64,000 bases of DNA from Eucalyptus grandis (taxonomy: Eukaryota > Streptophyta > Magnoliopsida > Myrtales > Myrtaceae): contig NC_052613.1 in the NCBI RefSeq assembly GCF_016545825.1, forward strand, positions 12,710,001 through 12,774,000. The letters run 5' to 3'. Made by a program: the position numbers and the translations under genes. Of this stretch, positions 35,800 through 48,906 are shown piece by piece. Below the pieces are notes generated by a model. That model was not told the origin of the DNA, ran no database searches, and worked only from the letters and a program-made list of their open reading frames with translations. How positions within the stretch are numbered: the first letter of the stretch is position 1; every line of letters starts with the position of its first letter.

Positions 35800-38700
35800 G
35801 GGAGTAGATCCCATCAGTCCATTCTTTTTTTCCTGCATGTTACGGAGGAACAGCGCGAGGCAAGAAGTGACCTCAGTATGGTTTTTCTTACGGTGTTGTA
35901 GTTGTAAGAATGGAAAAGACCATCCGACTAGAATGAAGTGTCATTCCATTCTTTGAGGGCCTTCTTGGTGTCATTCATCTCCTGCACCATCTTAGAAGGA
36001 AGCCCTTGGGCCGAACTCTCAATTTTTGTAGTCTACATCTTTTAGCCAAGCCGGTCTGTTTGCATGATGTGGCCAGAATAAATTTTATTTTTTGTATCGA
36101 TCAATCGCGTCTCTTAATAGGGATAATAACATAGATAACTCATGTACTTTGATCTAATGTAAGATGCAGCCCATAAACTTCTAATTTGTGCAGTATCTTG
36201 AGAAAGCATTAGTTCCTACTTGAGTTTAGAGAAGTTGCCTCCATAGTTGCATGAGTTTAGAAGTGAGAGCCGACCTGATACGAAGAAGCAAGAACAATGT
36301 GCACATATTTAGGGCCTCCTTTCTCGATTTCAGAGTAAAAACCTGCCCGAGTTCGGCATTTCCCGATGGCAAGCTTAGGAGCTGTTCTAACTCGCAACGG
36401 GCCTCTCTCATTAGCTAAACCTGGAGGATCGGTCGCCTGGAATTCATCCGATTCTCTCCTTGCATTTTCTCTAGTGCTGAAATTTAATGGTTGAATTTTG
36501 CAATGCAATAGCCGAAAATGACCTGGGTAAGTGCGGCTGTTAGTGGATGGATTTCGTCATCGCCTGAACTCGCAATCGCTGCGTCCGGCCACGAGCATTA
36601 AAGCGGACGGTCAAGCTGCGTTGGACGATGGCGAGTGACTGCTCTGTTTTGCGGCTCTGCTTTCTCTTGTGTCGTCAGCTTCTTAGTCTTTCCTCTGCAT
36701 CGCGTGAAGCGAGAAACGATGGATCAGAACCTGAGATGATCAGAGATTAAGAGTCTCGATCGTGCACGATGACGGTGAGGATCTGAGTTTCGATGTGCCG
36801 AATTGATCTTCGTCGGTCCCCGACTCGCCGAGTCCGAGGGTCTGTTGATTCCAGTGAAAAGCAAAGATGAACATGAAATCGCTTCTGAATCCTTCTTCGC
36901 CTCCGAGTATCGTGCGAAGATCCTACTGGCGAGCTGGAGTCGTCGATGGTGAAGGACAGATATGGAGAGTTGGTGACAGAGCTTTTCGGGAGCCGCTATG
37001 GAGAGAGAGAGAGAGAGAGTAAACTCTAGCTCGACCGAATCATTCGCGAGAGCTCTGTCAATGCCGGTGGACAACTCGCCAGATGGATAAAGCCAGAGAG
37101 AGCCTGACCTCCGTTGCGCAGCTGGTGACGATGGTGGCGCACTGCGAAAGAGGTGAAGGCCGGAGCGACCGTCACCTTCTTGGAGAAGGCGTATCGAATC
37201 CGGAGATATCAAAGCTCCATTGAGGCCGACTTTGAATGATGACCGGATCCGTCGACGAAAATCGCCGACTGCTGCTTTTCGAGGTCGCTTGCGGCGAGTG
37301 GCGAGCTAGCTGACCTGCAGTCGCCGAGAAAACGAGATGGCGTCATTGTCCGGTGGAAATAAACACTAACCATCCTGCCGATGTATAAATTTTCTGTTCT
37401 GTTTTTTCAATGTGGCCAGCAACGGCCACTAGACGAAGGCCTGTGAGCCCTCGTTGGCTAGGGGGGTGTGGCGAAAATTATGAAAAATATAAAAAAATTC
37501 ACATTTCTTTTAAATTATAAAAAAATATTTATATTAGCACTACCTATGCCATGTAAGATGGCTAGTATCTCCATTAATAATTTTTGCCTAAAATTGACTG
37601 AAATGACTATATTGACAAATTCTTAAAAGGTTTATGATTAAATGTGATCAAATTAAAAGGTTATTGACTGTAATAACATATGTCCAATAGGTTAATGACC
37701 TTTTTGGTAATTATTCTTTTGGAAATTGTGCATGACATTTTACAAGTTAATCTTAGTTTAAGGCACGTAATCTAAAATTTACATGAAAGGTTGGTTTTGC
37801 ATTGAGATTCATTTTCAATAGGTGTTTAATATTTGTTAAATGATTAGATTCGGTAAGTTATTATTCTGCTAACGTCCTTAGTCTCTGTGGTTTTACAGCA
37901 TAAGAGGCATTTTAACCATTAGACTTGCTTAGTATTTGCACGTTTCAACCATAAAATTTTTCTTCCTTGGAAGAATTTATAAACACGATTTGATATGAGC
38001 ATCGCCTAAAGGTCTGAAACCTAACTAGAGTCGATCCAGCCCGAAACTCCAGAAGGATCACCCTCGCAGAGTTTGTTCTGATTTGGCAAACAAAAAATGC
38101 TTTTGCCCTAAGTGAGGTACTTAAAACATTTGACCACAGCGGTGTCAAATGTTCAGTTTGAGGTGTCTCAAGTCAAGACTGAAGTGGGAGAAGTAAAGAC
38201 TTGTTTTGATCATGTCCACCAGCGATGAGATTAGGCAACGGTGGCACAAAATAAGCCACTACATCCTCCCCAAGATAAAGCTCCAGAAGATGGAAACGGG
38301 AGCTTACTTATCTGCTCCAAGATTAAGAGATGTCGAAATTCTAACACGTATGTGCTCGACTTAAACCCTCTCATTGAGGATGGTTCAACATCAGAAATAT
38401 GTAGTATGTTTGTATGTCAACTACGATGCTTGCGCCCTCATCAATGAATGTACATTAGACTATGCGCAAATTTGTCACGGTTTCTTCTTCTTTTTTGGGC
38501 CGAGTAAGTTCAGCACAATGGATAAAGAGCCATTAAGTCAAAGATTTGGCGTATGTAATACACGTACCTAATCAGGAAGTTCTTTAGAAGTTGCCATGTG
38601 ATTTTAATGGTTAGCGTGAAGCTTCTCCTAACAAGAAAATTCGGGCATAAATTCCACGGAAAAGGCCACAAAAAGGTTATCCTTAATTACACTTATATTT

Positions 38701-39030
38701 AATGATTTTCCATAGAAAAAAATTATTTGCTAACATGGATTTTTTTTTTCTCTTGATAGCGAGAAAGCTCCTTACCTTGATAAATTCTAAATTCATAGAA
38801 CCCTACTATTTTTAAGAGTTAGGCAAGAATTGGATTAAAGCTTGGTTGAAATATCTAATTGATAATAAAGTATTTTGTATCTTGCCTAATGAAAGATTCG
38901 AATTACACATGCATACAATTCTTCTTTGTGTGTCAATTATTTAACCATTAGTGCTTCTAGAAAGGAAGAAGGCAATTTTTCCATGGATCTTTTCTAACCG
39001 TCGAGTCGACGAAGACTAGTAGGAAACTTC
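35800..39030. other. Intergenic, no gene recognised
   Basis: 36.2-37.4 kb is more GC-rich, with open frames on the minus strand (36724-37212) and a (GA)n tract at about 37003-37019. None resembles a known protein. 37.4-39.0 kb is AT-rich. A 45-codon open stretch at about 38210-38345 is also unrecognised. Confidence 0.45.
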
Positions 39031-40527
39031 AACGTAAATTCAGACACGAAGCAATTGCTCCCTTTGTTGACTTTTCCAAGACCTGGGAACACAAACAATT
39101 ACATGCCCTGTTTCAAATACCTAGAAAACATGTACTTGACCTTTGAGGAATGTGCGCTTCACCTGAATAAGAGCAAAACGCACGCACTCTACCTTTTTCA
39201 ACTAATTGTGAAAAGGGTGCACTTTGTCCTAAAGAGAATGCACCATCTCTAGAATAGAAATGCATTTCAACAAGAACTTGTAATTTCTCTATAAACAAAA
39301 ATCTTTTGACACCGTGTTTTTATAGGGCATAATTAATTAAACTTATTGGATTGTTTTATTCATTTGTCCATGTTTAATGAAAATTTAGGTGGTGGATGGA
39401 TCGTAGTTAGTTCCTTCCATTGTTCTCCTAATTAAACATAAGCATATCTTATTTGAATTTGTAGCATGGAAATTTCAAATTTTATTTGATCTTGAAACCC
39501 ATGAACTATTTGCGAATATTTTTTTCTTTTTGTATTTAGCGTTCAAGTGGTGTCTAAACCAAACTTTCACATAGTTCATTTAGTCCACCTCCCCATCTTA
39601 AGAGTGTGCTCCCCACATCGATCATTTGTCATGATGCAATGCCATAGCAAAATCTATAAATGAGCCATTCGGTTATTTGTGTACCCGCTAATGTAATATT
39701 TATGCACAATATAATAATAGGGTATGCGTAAGTATATACCAAATTCCACCTATTTGAATGAGCGGTGGGCATATTGAAGTTAGGTAGTTTTTCTCTTCCC
39801 AAGACAAAACAATAAGCATATTTTTTTTTTACCCATGGACCAAATGAGACAAGGAGCCTTTGCTATGAATATAATCATAGTTGCTTGGCAAAAAGGGGAA
39901 AAAAACAAATTGAAGCTTGAAGGTCTGCAATTTAGTTCGATCTATAGCCACCTGGTTTTTTTCCATCTAGTCTAATCCGATTGAGAGAGCACGTCTAGGT
40001 GACAACAACACAATTGAAGAGAAAGTAATCGTTTTTTTCTTTCTGATCATCAATTAAAAACGGTTTTGTTGTCAAGTGTTTTTGGACACTTGCTGAACAA
40101 TCAACTACAAAAATTTTACAGTTGTCAGTGCATCGTAGGGGTGAGTGGTTCCCGGTTCCTGCCCGGTTCCATCCGGAACTTGGAACCTACCCTCGGGTAC
40201 AAAGTTCCTCGATTTTTGGAACCCGAAACCTACCCGTCGGGACCTCGGGAACCCGGAACCTACCCCGTCACACCGTTCCGGATCGGTTCCAGTTTCCAAC
40301 GGTGTTCTTTTTTTTTTTTTTTTCATTTTCGTAATGGGCGCAAATATTCGGAAGCCGAACGTTGGCCCTTCATTTTTCCTGCCAATACACAGCAATGTGA
40401 ATATTTTACATCCAAATAGACAACTAAATTCAAAATTTTCAGTTCCAATTCATCTCCGAGCGGTGTCTTGCCCCCGTTTGACAGCTTCAAGCTTTTCGGC
40501 CTCGGCCATCTCCGAGCGGCGTCTTGC

Positions 40528-40950
40528 CCCTGTTTGACGGCTTCAAGCTCGCGTCGTTGAGCCCGACCCACTTCGTCCAAGTTCTCCACTACATCCGTGA
40601 GGCACTTCGGGAAAGCCATGGCTCGCGAGATGGAGGCAAATAACCGGAACCTCGACGAGGCCATCCGACTCATCGAGTCGCGAGCGAGGTTCGCGAAGCC
40701 TAGCCATCGGCACTTTGCCATCGAATCGTTCGTGGCCAGATCGATCTTCGAGGGCTTCAACTTCCCCAACTTCACGCTCGCGAACGAGTCGCCGTCCATC
40801 GAGGAGCGCACTCCCAAGGCTTCTTCGACTAGTTCAAGAAGCTCAAGTCCGCGCCCCGAGCTTCATCGCGGAACTGGGGCTTGCCGTTGGCCGTGTTCAC
40901 GAAGGTGCACGCGAAGCATAAGATTCTCACGCTACGTTCGGAGGCCTTGT
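40528..40950 (+). pseudogene. Captured DUF641 (GIL1/IRKI-like) gene fragment
   Basis: DUF641 proteins act in gravitropic and light responses. Frame 1 reads LFDGFKLASLSPTHFVQVLH (40530 on). After a +1 shift near 40600 it reads AREMEANNRNLDEAIRLIES, RARFAKPSHRHFAIESFV and FEGFNFPNFTL. A second shift near 40820 gives FFD, a stop, FKKLKSAP and, further on, VFTKVHAKHKILTL, ending at TAA near 40950. These match the conserved core of the family, so the fragment covers perhaps 140 residues. An imperfect ~55-bp tandem duplication of its beginning lies at 40453-40557. Confidence 0.72.
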
Positions 40951-41134
40951 AAAAGAAATAGCGTGCCAATAAACTATTCAACCCAATGGAACCAAAAGAA
41001 ACCCCAACAGAATCGAGTAACAATGCATCTTTCCGCAATCTTCATTTTTCCAAATTTTGAAATGAAGGCTGAGCAACCGCGCTGTTGCTCATAGCAATCC
41101 GTCACTTGAGCAAAAATGCGAGGAAAACCTACCG

Positions 41135-41570
41135 TCTTGTCGAGCTCGAGAACTCGTAGAGCTTGCCCCTCGGGAAGACGATGATGAGTGCAACCTCGGC
41201 GTCGCAGAGGACGGAGAGCTCGAAGGCCTTCTTCAGCAGCCCGTTCTCGCGCTTCGAGAACGTCACCTGCCCGCCGTGTTGTTCTCTATCCTCTTCATCC
41301 GCGTCTTCCCCCTCACCATTTCCCCCTCCTCTATCTCGTCTCGCTCTCTCAAGCCACAAAAAACAATAAAGAGATCGGAAGAAGAAGAAGAAGAAGAGCG
41401 GGAACTGACGACGGCGACGAGCGCTCGATCGAAGCCCGAATCGAGTGGCCGTGGAACGGAGGGCGTCGCGCGGATCATGTCCCTAAAGAGATCGGAGACG
41501 GCGCCGGAGGAGGCGCTCGTTGAGAAAGAAACAGAGGATTCTAGAGAGAGAGAGCAATCCAAGAAACCCT
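41135..41570 (-). pseudogene. Captured MADS-box (SOC1/AGL20-type) 5' region and first exon
   Basis: On the minus strand ATG at 41319 starts [14 protein letters not shown]. One base is missing or added near 41270. The other frame continues [29 protein letters not shown] and [11 protein letters not shown], which is the DNA-binding MADS domain. The exon runs into a GTAGGT donor near 41140, after which intron-like sequence follows. Upstream (to about 41570) lies pyrimidine-rich 5'-leader-like DNA. MVRGKT is typical of the SOC1 clade. The I, K and C domains are absent. The frameshift falls inside the MADS domain, so no intact domain can be made from this copy. Confidence 0.82.
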
Positions 41571-42105
41571 AGGCGATTCGGAACCGGAACCGGAAAGAGA
41601 AGAGAGGAGAGAGAAAGAAAAGAAAAAGTTGGGGGCAAGAAGTGACGTGACGAGGGAAAAAGGGAGAAAAGAAAGAGAGAGAAAAAGAAAAGGGGAATGG
41701 GGGAAGTGTCCGCAGAGGGGGGGAAATCATGTGGGCGGGAGGAGGGGGGAAGAAGCTAGGGTTTTTTTTTTTTTTTTTTGAATTATGACCGGTTCCCCGG
41801 TTCCGGTTCCTAGAAAAAGGAACCGGGAACCGGAACCGGTCCCCTTGGAACCGGAACCGAACCGGCAGTTCCGGTTCCCGGGTAACTGGGAACCGCGCTC
41901 ACCCCTAGTGCATCGGGCTTTCGTGTCACGTGGCATAATGGTTCGGACGAATATGATCAATGGTTAATGATGATCTGATTTACATATATTAAGTTTAGGG
42001 AACGGCTGCTTCTTTATTTGATAATGACATGGGGCTAGCGAGGCTGCATCAGTGAAACCATGACGCCCTATGATCTATGTGATGCATGACAATGGTGGAT
42101 GGGTG

Positions 42106-42527
42106 TGTAGGGAATGACTAATCCCCGAAAAGCGAATTCGATACTAAATCGAACCCCTAAATCAATGCGGAAGACGAAGCCCGGGAAAACACGTATCACC
42201 GATCGTAAAGCACACCACGGAGTCGAGCGTACCTTGTTAGCCACAGATTAGACACCAATGCCGATAGAGGAAGAGAAATTTGTCCTTTGTTCGATCCGAT
42301 GACGCTTGAAGGGAAGAAAACAAAGGCCTTTGTGCTTACTCGTTTCTTTTGGAGGGAGAGAGAGCGTTGGAGAAGACGTACGTTCTTTTCTGTTTCCAAC
42401 AGTTGTCTTCTCCCTCTCTCTCCTCCCTTTTATACCTTCCCCCATCCACGGGCCTTATTCCCGTGGGCCGGGCCTTTTGGGCCCAGCATGGGCGGACAAG
42501 CCTTAAGCCCATCTCATAAATCCATCA
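42106..42527 (-). repeat. 3' LTR of the copia element
   Basis: Starts TGTAGGGAATGA and ends AAATCCATCA on the + strand. A minus-strand TATAAAAGGG (about 42428-42438) is the likely promoter. The purine tract GAGTGGGAGA (minus, 42528-42537) abuts it as the polypurine tract. Confidence 0.9.
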
Positions 42528-43999
42528 TCTCCCACTCGCACATGGTGGTCCAAAACCAACATGGGCGGACAGCCCTACTCCCCCCATCGAGAAAATCCAT
42601 CATAGACTCTCACTTAACATGGTGGGCCGAACAGAATCCTCTTTTCCTCTCTTCAACATTCATACCGGTGAATAATCCGTGCGACCAGCATACTTTGAGA
42701 GCTCGTTGCCATATATCTATTAGGAATATATAGCAGCTCATAATGGGCATTTCACTCCGAGTAGATTTAGTATGCAAGTACCCTAGATCGATCGATCACA
42801 TTTATATCTCTTGATCTCTTTTAAACAATGATATATATATTGTATTCACAATTATGATTATCCCAAAGATAGTCATAATTGATTAACCGGTGAATACAAA
42901 ACTACAATGTGATTCTCCAAAATCGATCTTCCTCTTTCCTTCAAACTTTCAATTTCAGTTCAGCTTGCTTTTCTAGAAATGCCCCATTAGATCGAATCAA
43001 ACTCATGACCATTGGCAACATCCTAAGATAGCAAATACTAAATAGAAATCTTGAGAATAAGTAAGAGTCATGAGGGGGCTAAAAAATTGAGGAACTCTTT
43101 TCCTCAAGAGTCTCACATGACATAAAAAGTTGAGATCAAACTTTTGCCACTCTTATTGGTCGTCTCATGCATACGTATTACGATATTAACTCCTTTCCCA
43201 TGGAGCGTATGTCTACACCTTTCAATACCGTACAGATGATAGTTCAGACATACCCAATGTCTAACTTGAGTTCACGTATCTACTCATTTACAAAATTCAT
43301 CGAACTCACATCCGGCATCATAGACAAATAAAGTAAAATATGTGGGGTATTTTACTTTCGGACATAGTAAGTATCATGTCCTCATCTTAACACTTAGTTA
43401 AGGCGACATACGTGTTTTAAGCTTGAGCTCTCGATTATCACCTAGATAATAAGCTTAAAAACAGTCTCATTTCTATTTATCACATAGTAAATAGAGGCGA
43501 TTACCCGCGTGAGTGGGCTAATCTCATATCTGTCCGATATACTTTCCTAACTTAAAATAATGCACTGAGCATTAAAATGCATAAAGATCAAACAAACATT
43601 CATAGGCATTAATGATGAAAACATAAATTCATCATATGTGAACACTTAGGGAAAAATTATAATAATCAGTACATTAGCCTCTATGCAGTCCTAGAGATTT
43701 CATATGGCCACAAAACACATATCTAGGTATTGGCTTTGTCATAGGATTCGCTACCATTCTATGCGTAGTATGTACTCTAAGTTCACATCTTTTCGTGCAA
43801 TCATATCCATGACAAAATTATACTTGGTATCTATATGTTTGGTCTTGCCATGATATTTTGGATCTTTGGTGTACACTTTTACTGCTTGGCTATCATAATT
43901 AACCAACAATTAATCTGCAACACTTCTAATAACACCTAAATGATCCAAAAAATCTCTTAAGCCAAACATCTTCTTATACTGCTGCTGATAATGCCACGA

Positions 44000-45440
44000 A
44001 CTCAATTCCCATCGTGGACAAGGCTATACACTTGTGTTTCTTACTGCTCCAACACATGGTGCCATTATTCGGTAAGAGAACAAACCTAGAGGTAGATTTC
44101 CTTTTATTTAAATCTCCTCCTCAATCAACATCATAATAGCCTTAGAGTCGCAGATCCTTTCCATAATAACTCAGCGTATAATCAGCAGTCCCCTTTAGAT
44201 ACCTTAGTATTCTTTTAATGGCTTTCCATTGTGCTGGACTTGGATTGGATTGGTATCTACTCACCATTCCAACTGCAAAACATATGCCAGGTCTTGTACA
44301 TATCATATAGTACATCAAGCTCCCAACAACGCTAGCATAAGGAACATATTTCGTTTGTTCATTCTCTTGTGGAGTCCTTGGACACAGTCTATGGCTCAAT
44401 CCTTCACCTTTTGCAATGGGAGTGTCAATGGGTTTACAATCCCATATTCTTCAATTCAAAATTGGAAGACAACCAACTTTTGACAAGATTGACAAGCTCC
44501 ATATTGCTTCCGCAATTAGTATATCATCAACATATAATGATATGATCACAAATTGATCATTGGATATTTTGATATATACACAATGATCATCATCTATCAT
44601 TGTAAAGTCATATGCCATTATGGCATTATAAAATCGTATATACTATTGTCTTGACGACTACTTAAGGCCATATATCGACCCCCAAAGTCGACATACATTT
44701 TCTTCTTGGCCTTTCACTATGAAACCAGCAAGTTGTTCCATATATATTTCTTCCTCTAATTCTCCATTGAGGAAAGCAGTCTTTACATCCATATGATGTA
44801 ACTCAAGATCCATACTAACCATTATTGCCGAATAATGCGAATCTAGGTAAATCTTACTACAAGAGAAAATGTATCTTAATAATCAATTCCTTCCTGTTGA
44901 TTATACATCTTCGCCACAATGCGAGCCTTATGCCTTTCTATCGAGCCATCAGCCTTTTGCTTTATTTTGAGAACCCACTTGTTCCCAATAGCTCGCGTCC
45001 TTTTGGAAGATCAACCAGTTCCCTGACTTGGTTTGACTTCATTGACTCCATCTCCTCTTTCATTGCATTAATCCATTTTTCCTTAATATGGCAATTCAGA
45101 GCCTCATTAATATTTCTTGGCTCATCCTCATCTTGTGGAGCAACCATAAAAGTTTCCCCTTCAATGTCAAAACGTCGACGGGGAATACTTTGACGACTTG
45201 TTCGCCGTATGGGCGATTGTACACTTAGCACATCATTCCCCATTATGCTCCCACTCGGATTAGATAATGACGATATCATTTCATCATGTGGTTGTAATTG
45301 AGAATGAGTTGAATTCAATTCATCACTTCTCATATTACTCCCACTTGGACGAACTCCACTAATATCATTATCTTGATCCAAGATTTCAAATAGGAAGTAA
45401 TCTTCTCCTATTTCGCCCCTCTTAGGAAATTCATCCACTA
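44000..45440 (-). pseudogene. Copia reverse transcriptase / RNase H region
   Basis: On the minus strand: RRRFDIEGETFMVAP and WINAMKEEMESM near 45180-45040, then SIYGLK followed by TAG, then SLYVDDI (the YVDD catalytic motif, about 44520-44542). Then VVGSLMYYMICTRPGI and AIKRILRYLKGTADYTL follow at 44150-44340. Nonsense codons lie between segments. Typical of the copia pol C-terminal half. Confidence 0.85.
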
Positions 45441-45449
45441 AGGATGTGA

Positions 45450-46350
45450 CATCCCGTGATTCAAAATTCAGTTATACTCCCACTTTCCTACTCACCTATA
45501 AACACATACCCTTTCGAGTGTTCAGAGTATCTCATTAAAATACTCTTCTTTCCTTCGGGACCCAATTTCCCAAACTTGTGAGAGGACTCATGAGTATAGG
45601 CAGCACAACCCCATGGCTAAAGAAAACTTAAGTCCAGTTTTCTACATGTCCATAACTCATATGGAGTGGAACTAACTGATTTGGAAGGCACCCGGTTAAG
45701 TATATAGATAGCAGTTAACATCGCATCACTCCAAAAAGTGATATGTAAGTTAGCATGCACCATCATGGACCTAACCATTTCCAGGGTTCTCGTTTCTTCT
45801 CTCTCGCAACACCATTTTGTTGAGGAGTATATGGAATAGACAACTGTATTTCTATTCCTTTTCATCACATTATTTTCTGAACTCATCAGATAAATATTCT
45901 CGACCTCGATCGGATCTCAATACTTTTATTTTCTTATCTAATTGATTCTCTACCAGGTTCATAAACTTTTTGAAACAACTTATGCTTCAGATTTATGAGA
46001 AATCAAATAGATATATCCGAATCAAGTAGAATCATCTATAAAAGTGATGAAACAAACAGCCCCTTGCCTTCCTCTCACATTCATTGAACCACAGACATTA
46101 AAATAGATTAAATGCAGAGGAAATTCAGCTCTTTACCTTTTCCAAATGGTTTCCTTGTCGTTTTCCTTCTAGGCAATGCTTACATATGAGCAAATCGACT
46201 TTTTCAATATTGCCCAACAAGCCCTCTTTTGGCTAGTCTTTTCATATGTTGTTGGCCCATATGACCAAGTCTAGCATGCCACCGTATTCACATCATTATC
46301 ATATAAAGTAGAAGACGTGAAACAAGGGAATAACATATTGACATCACAAA
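45450..46350 (-). pseudogene. Copia integrase region
   Basis: On the minus strand: the zinc-binding segment HARLGHMGQQHMKRL..CKHCLEGKRQG (about 46165-46290, with a 1-base shift), LRSDRGREYLSDEF with one catalytic Asp (about 45890-45935), and MVHANLHITFWSDA (about 45700-45770). Frames are broken. Confidence 0.8.
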
Positions 46351-46357
46351 CCAACAT

Positions 46358-48000
46358 TTAGTACAATAAAACCATCCGAAAGTGACCACAACCATAGTAG
46401 TTTGTATCTAAACACAAATCTACACTTTTATTATGGAAGTTCATATCAAAACCAAGCTTAACCAACACCAAAACAGACGTTAAATTTCGACGAATCTCTA
46501 GAGCATATAGAATGTCATGTAGGAACAAGATGCGTCCACCACGCATGTTCAATTGGCAGGTGCCAATCCCTTTAACTTCATTTCTGGAGTTATATCCCAC
46601 ATAGATCCACTTAGTTCCAGTCGGTATCATCGGAATTCCACGAAGAATTCTCTATCCTTCGCTACATGGTTTGTCTTTCCTGAATCTACATTCCACAAAG
46701 GATTGGATTCAGCCAATAATTTAGAACTTGACACATAATCAAAGTTCTCAAATGTATAAGAGGTGTTTACCTTCTTTGGCTCACAACAGTCGCGAGCATA
46801 GTGACCATTCTTGTCACAATTGTAACACCTCACCCTTGACATTTTCTTCACTTGAGGACGTTTTCCTCTCTTGTGTTGTTTAACTCTTGATCTCTTGCAA
46901 TAAGGACTTGACCCTTTGCATTCCCACATATTGAACGAATCAATACGCTTGCGCTTACAGCTCAAAACCCTTTCTGAGCTAGGACCAGCATAGCCAATGT
47001 CTATTTTCGACTCAAATGCCGATATACAGTCCTCTACTAGCTCAAGGTGGCGCACAACATCCTCTAAATCTTCCATAATATGGTCAAGAGCTTCTAGTGC
47101 TTCTAGCTTTTCCAGCACATATTGAATCTTCATATTCAATATTCCACAATCGTTGCCGTTCATATAAGCAATTACGTTCTTAGTTGCTTTGGGAAACCAT
47201 CGATCCGAACACATCGACTTATATGCACGAATAATTAATGCCTATCATTTATGCATCCCTTTTGCACAGACCATCATATTAATGAACAATTTCAAGTAAG
47301 GTTTTAGAATCAAAAGTCACTACGTTTCCAATCATCCTCCAAAATCCTAACTTAAAACTATCATTAATATGATTGTCATATGCAAAATCAATTCTATAAA
47401 GCTACAAAAACTTCTAAATTACCCACAGCTAATTACCCACAAAGAACCAGCAATAATGTAAAAGCAAATAAAATCTTAACATTCAATAAAATAACAATGC
47501 TTTCACACGATACAACTTACATATCGGTTGCTACATCAACAACAATCAGGTAGTAAACATTACATAATTAATCAAAGAAATAAATAGGGAATGTCCCTTC
47601 TAATCTATCACCAAAACATCTGAGAAAACTCAAGGCGCATTTGCCAACCATGGAAAAACTTTTGAGAGCATTCATGTTGCCACCAAGGCGCATTCACTTT
47701 GCGCCATGTGGCGCTCAACCTAAGGATTGAAGTTTTGCTAACTCAATCCTATAGTGCTCTCTTACAAAAGCTTCCACCAGCCTCCTATAACCCGGGACCA
47801 CGTTGACCTCACCTAGCCGATCTAACACTGCTTACCATTCAGGTGGAAGAGAGTTCATCAAAGTCGGCACCTTCTCAAAATCCGGCGTAAGATAACCATT
47901 ACTGATGATTTCTTGTATCATCTGATTGACCTTGACCATATGTGATACTAAATCACCGTTATGCCACGGATAATTAGCTAAATCTTACATCAGCTTTTTA
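46358..48000 (-). pseudogene. Copia gag and protease region
   Basis: The zinc knuckle CYNCDKNGHYARDC (C-X2-C-X4-H-X4-C) is at about 46787-46828. The protease motif VDSGKTNHVA is at about 46655-46684, where the usual DSGAT reads DSGKT. The gag-pre-integrase-like segment is 46358-46630. Further upstream is a gag-like VNQMIQEIISNGYL..LMNSLPPEW at about 47830-47940. Multiple breaks. Confidence 0.82.
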
Positions 48001-48199
48001 AGTCTTGCATTTCCCTCGTCTGTTCTCGGGATTGCAGCTATTTTGCAACAAATGCAGAATTAAAAATGGATTACTCATAATCCATAATTTAAATAAGGGA
48101 AAATACATAATTTTCCAAAATTCATGCAACAAAATGCAAAATAAATTATTTTGATTACATATAAACCACATAGGCATACATGAAAAAGAAACAAATTCC

Positions 48200-48760
48200 T
48201 TTTTTTTTTTTTGGGTCAACGGTCAAAGTCAACGGTCGTCGGTCAACGGTCAACGGTCGCCGGACGGACCGGGCCGGTCGTCACCCAACAGACCGGCCGA
48301 ACCGTTCGGGCGAACCATCCGCACGTGCCGCGCGCGTGCGCGGGATGACGCCACGCAGACGTCACTCGGCACGTACCGCGCGCGTGCCGAGCGTCGCGGT
48401 TCGGGTCGGGTCGCCGGGTTGGGTCGCCGCCCGCGAAACGTCGTTGGCGATGACGTCATCGGGTGACGTCATCCGAGCGGTTACCGACCGTGGATGACGC
48501 CACGGTGACGCCATCACGTGACGCCAGACGCGTCGGTCTACGGACCAGCGCGTGCCGCCGCCGCCAGGCGCACGTGCCGGTTCGTCACCGGCGCATGGGC
48601 GCACGCGCTGGCCATTGCCAACGCTTCGGGCGCGTCGCGCCCACGCGCAGCGGCTTCTGGCCACGCGTGTGGGCGCGTGCGGCTTCTCCCGGCGGCGTGC
48701 GACATGTCGCCGGACTCGTCTCGACGTCGCCTTTCTCCCCATGTGTTCAGAAAACGATTT
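48200..48760 (-). other. GC-rich leader of the copia element
   Basis: Between the primer-binding site and gag. About 70% GC by eye, with repeated GTCAACGGTC words near 48215-48260 and many CGTG/ACGC words. It gives long open frames on both strands that reflect base composition; none resembles a protein family. Confidence 0.55.
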
Positions 48761-48890
48761 AGACTTACGAAAACTCAGAAAAATAGCCGAACAACGCTCG
48801 GGTGTCGGGATTTTTCGCCCCGATCCGTACGGCCGAAGTTTTTTCGCGAAAAATCAATCAAAAACATCAAATTGATCGGGAAAACGTGAA

Positions 48891-48906
48891 CTAGGCTCGA
48901 TACCAA
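48891..48906 (-). other. Primer-binding site of the copia element
   Basis: Minus strand TTGGTATCGAGCC directly inside the 5' LTR resembles the usual initiator-Met tRNA site TGGTATCAGAGC. It fixes the transcription direction as minus. Confidence 0.75.

Larger units (their letters stand above)
40136..41907. mobile_element. Gene-carrying (Pack-type) hAT transposon, 1,772 bp, intact ends
   Basis: Begins TAGGGGTGAGTGGTTCCC and ends with the complement of TAGGGGTGAGCGCGGTTCCC. Both flanks are the identical 8-mer GTGCATCG (40128-40135, 41908-41915). There is no transposase. The interior is GC-rich coding-like DNA from two unrelated plant genes: a DUF641 fragment on the + strand and a MADS-box first exon with its 5' region on the minus strand. 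The flanks show it inserted into CNL upstream module 1. The related unoccupied site survives at about 53634-53641. Confidence 0.85.

Noticed and set aside
36724..37212. 162-codon minus-strand frame
   Set aside because: No recognised motif and unremarkable composition. It might be an exon or 5' region of an unknown gene, but nothing supports that.
38210..38345. 45-codon open stretch starting MSTSDEIRQRW
   Set aside because: Short, isolated and unrecognised; could be chance.
48180..48889. Several 100-126-codon frames on both strands
   Set aside because: GC-driven open frames inside the copia leader; mutually overlapping and without family similarity.
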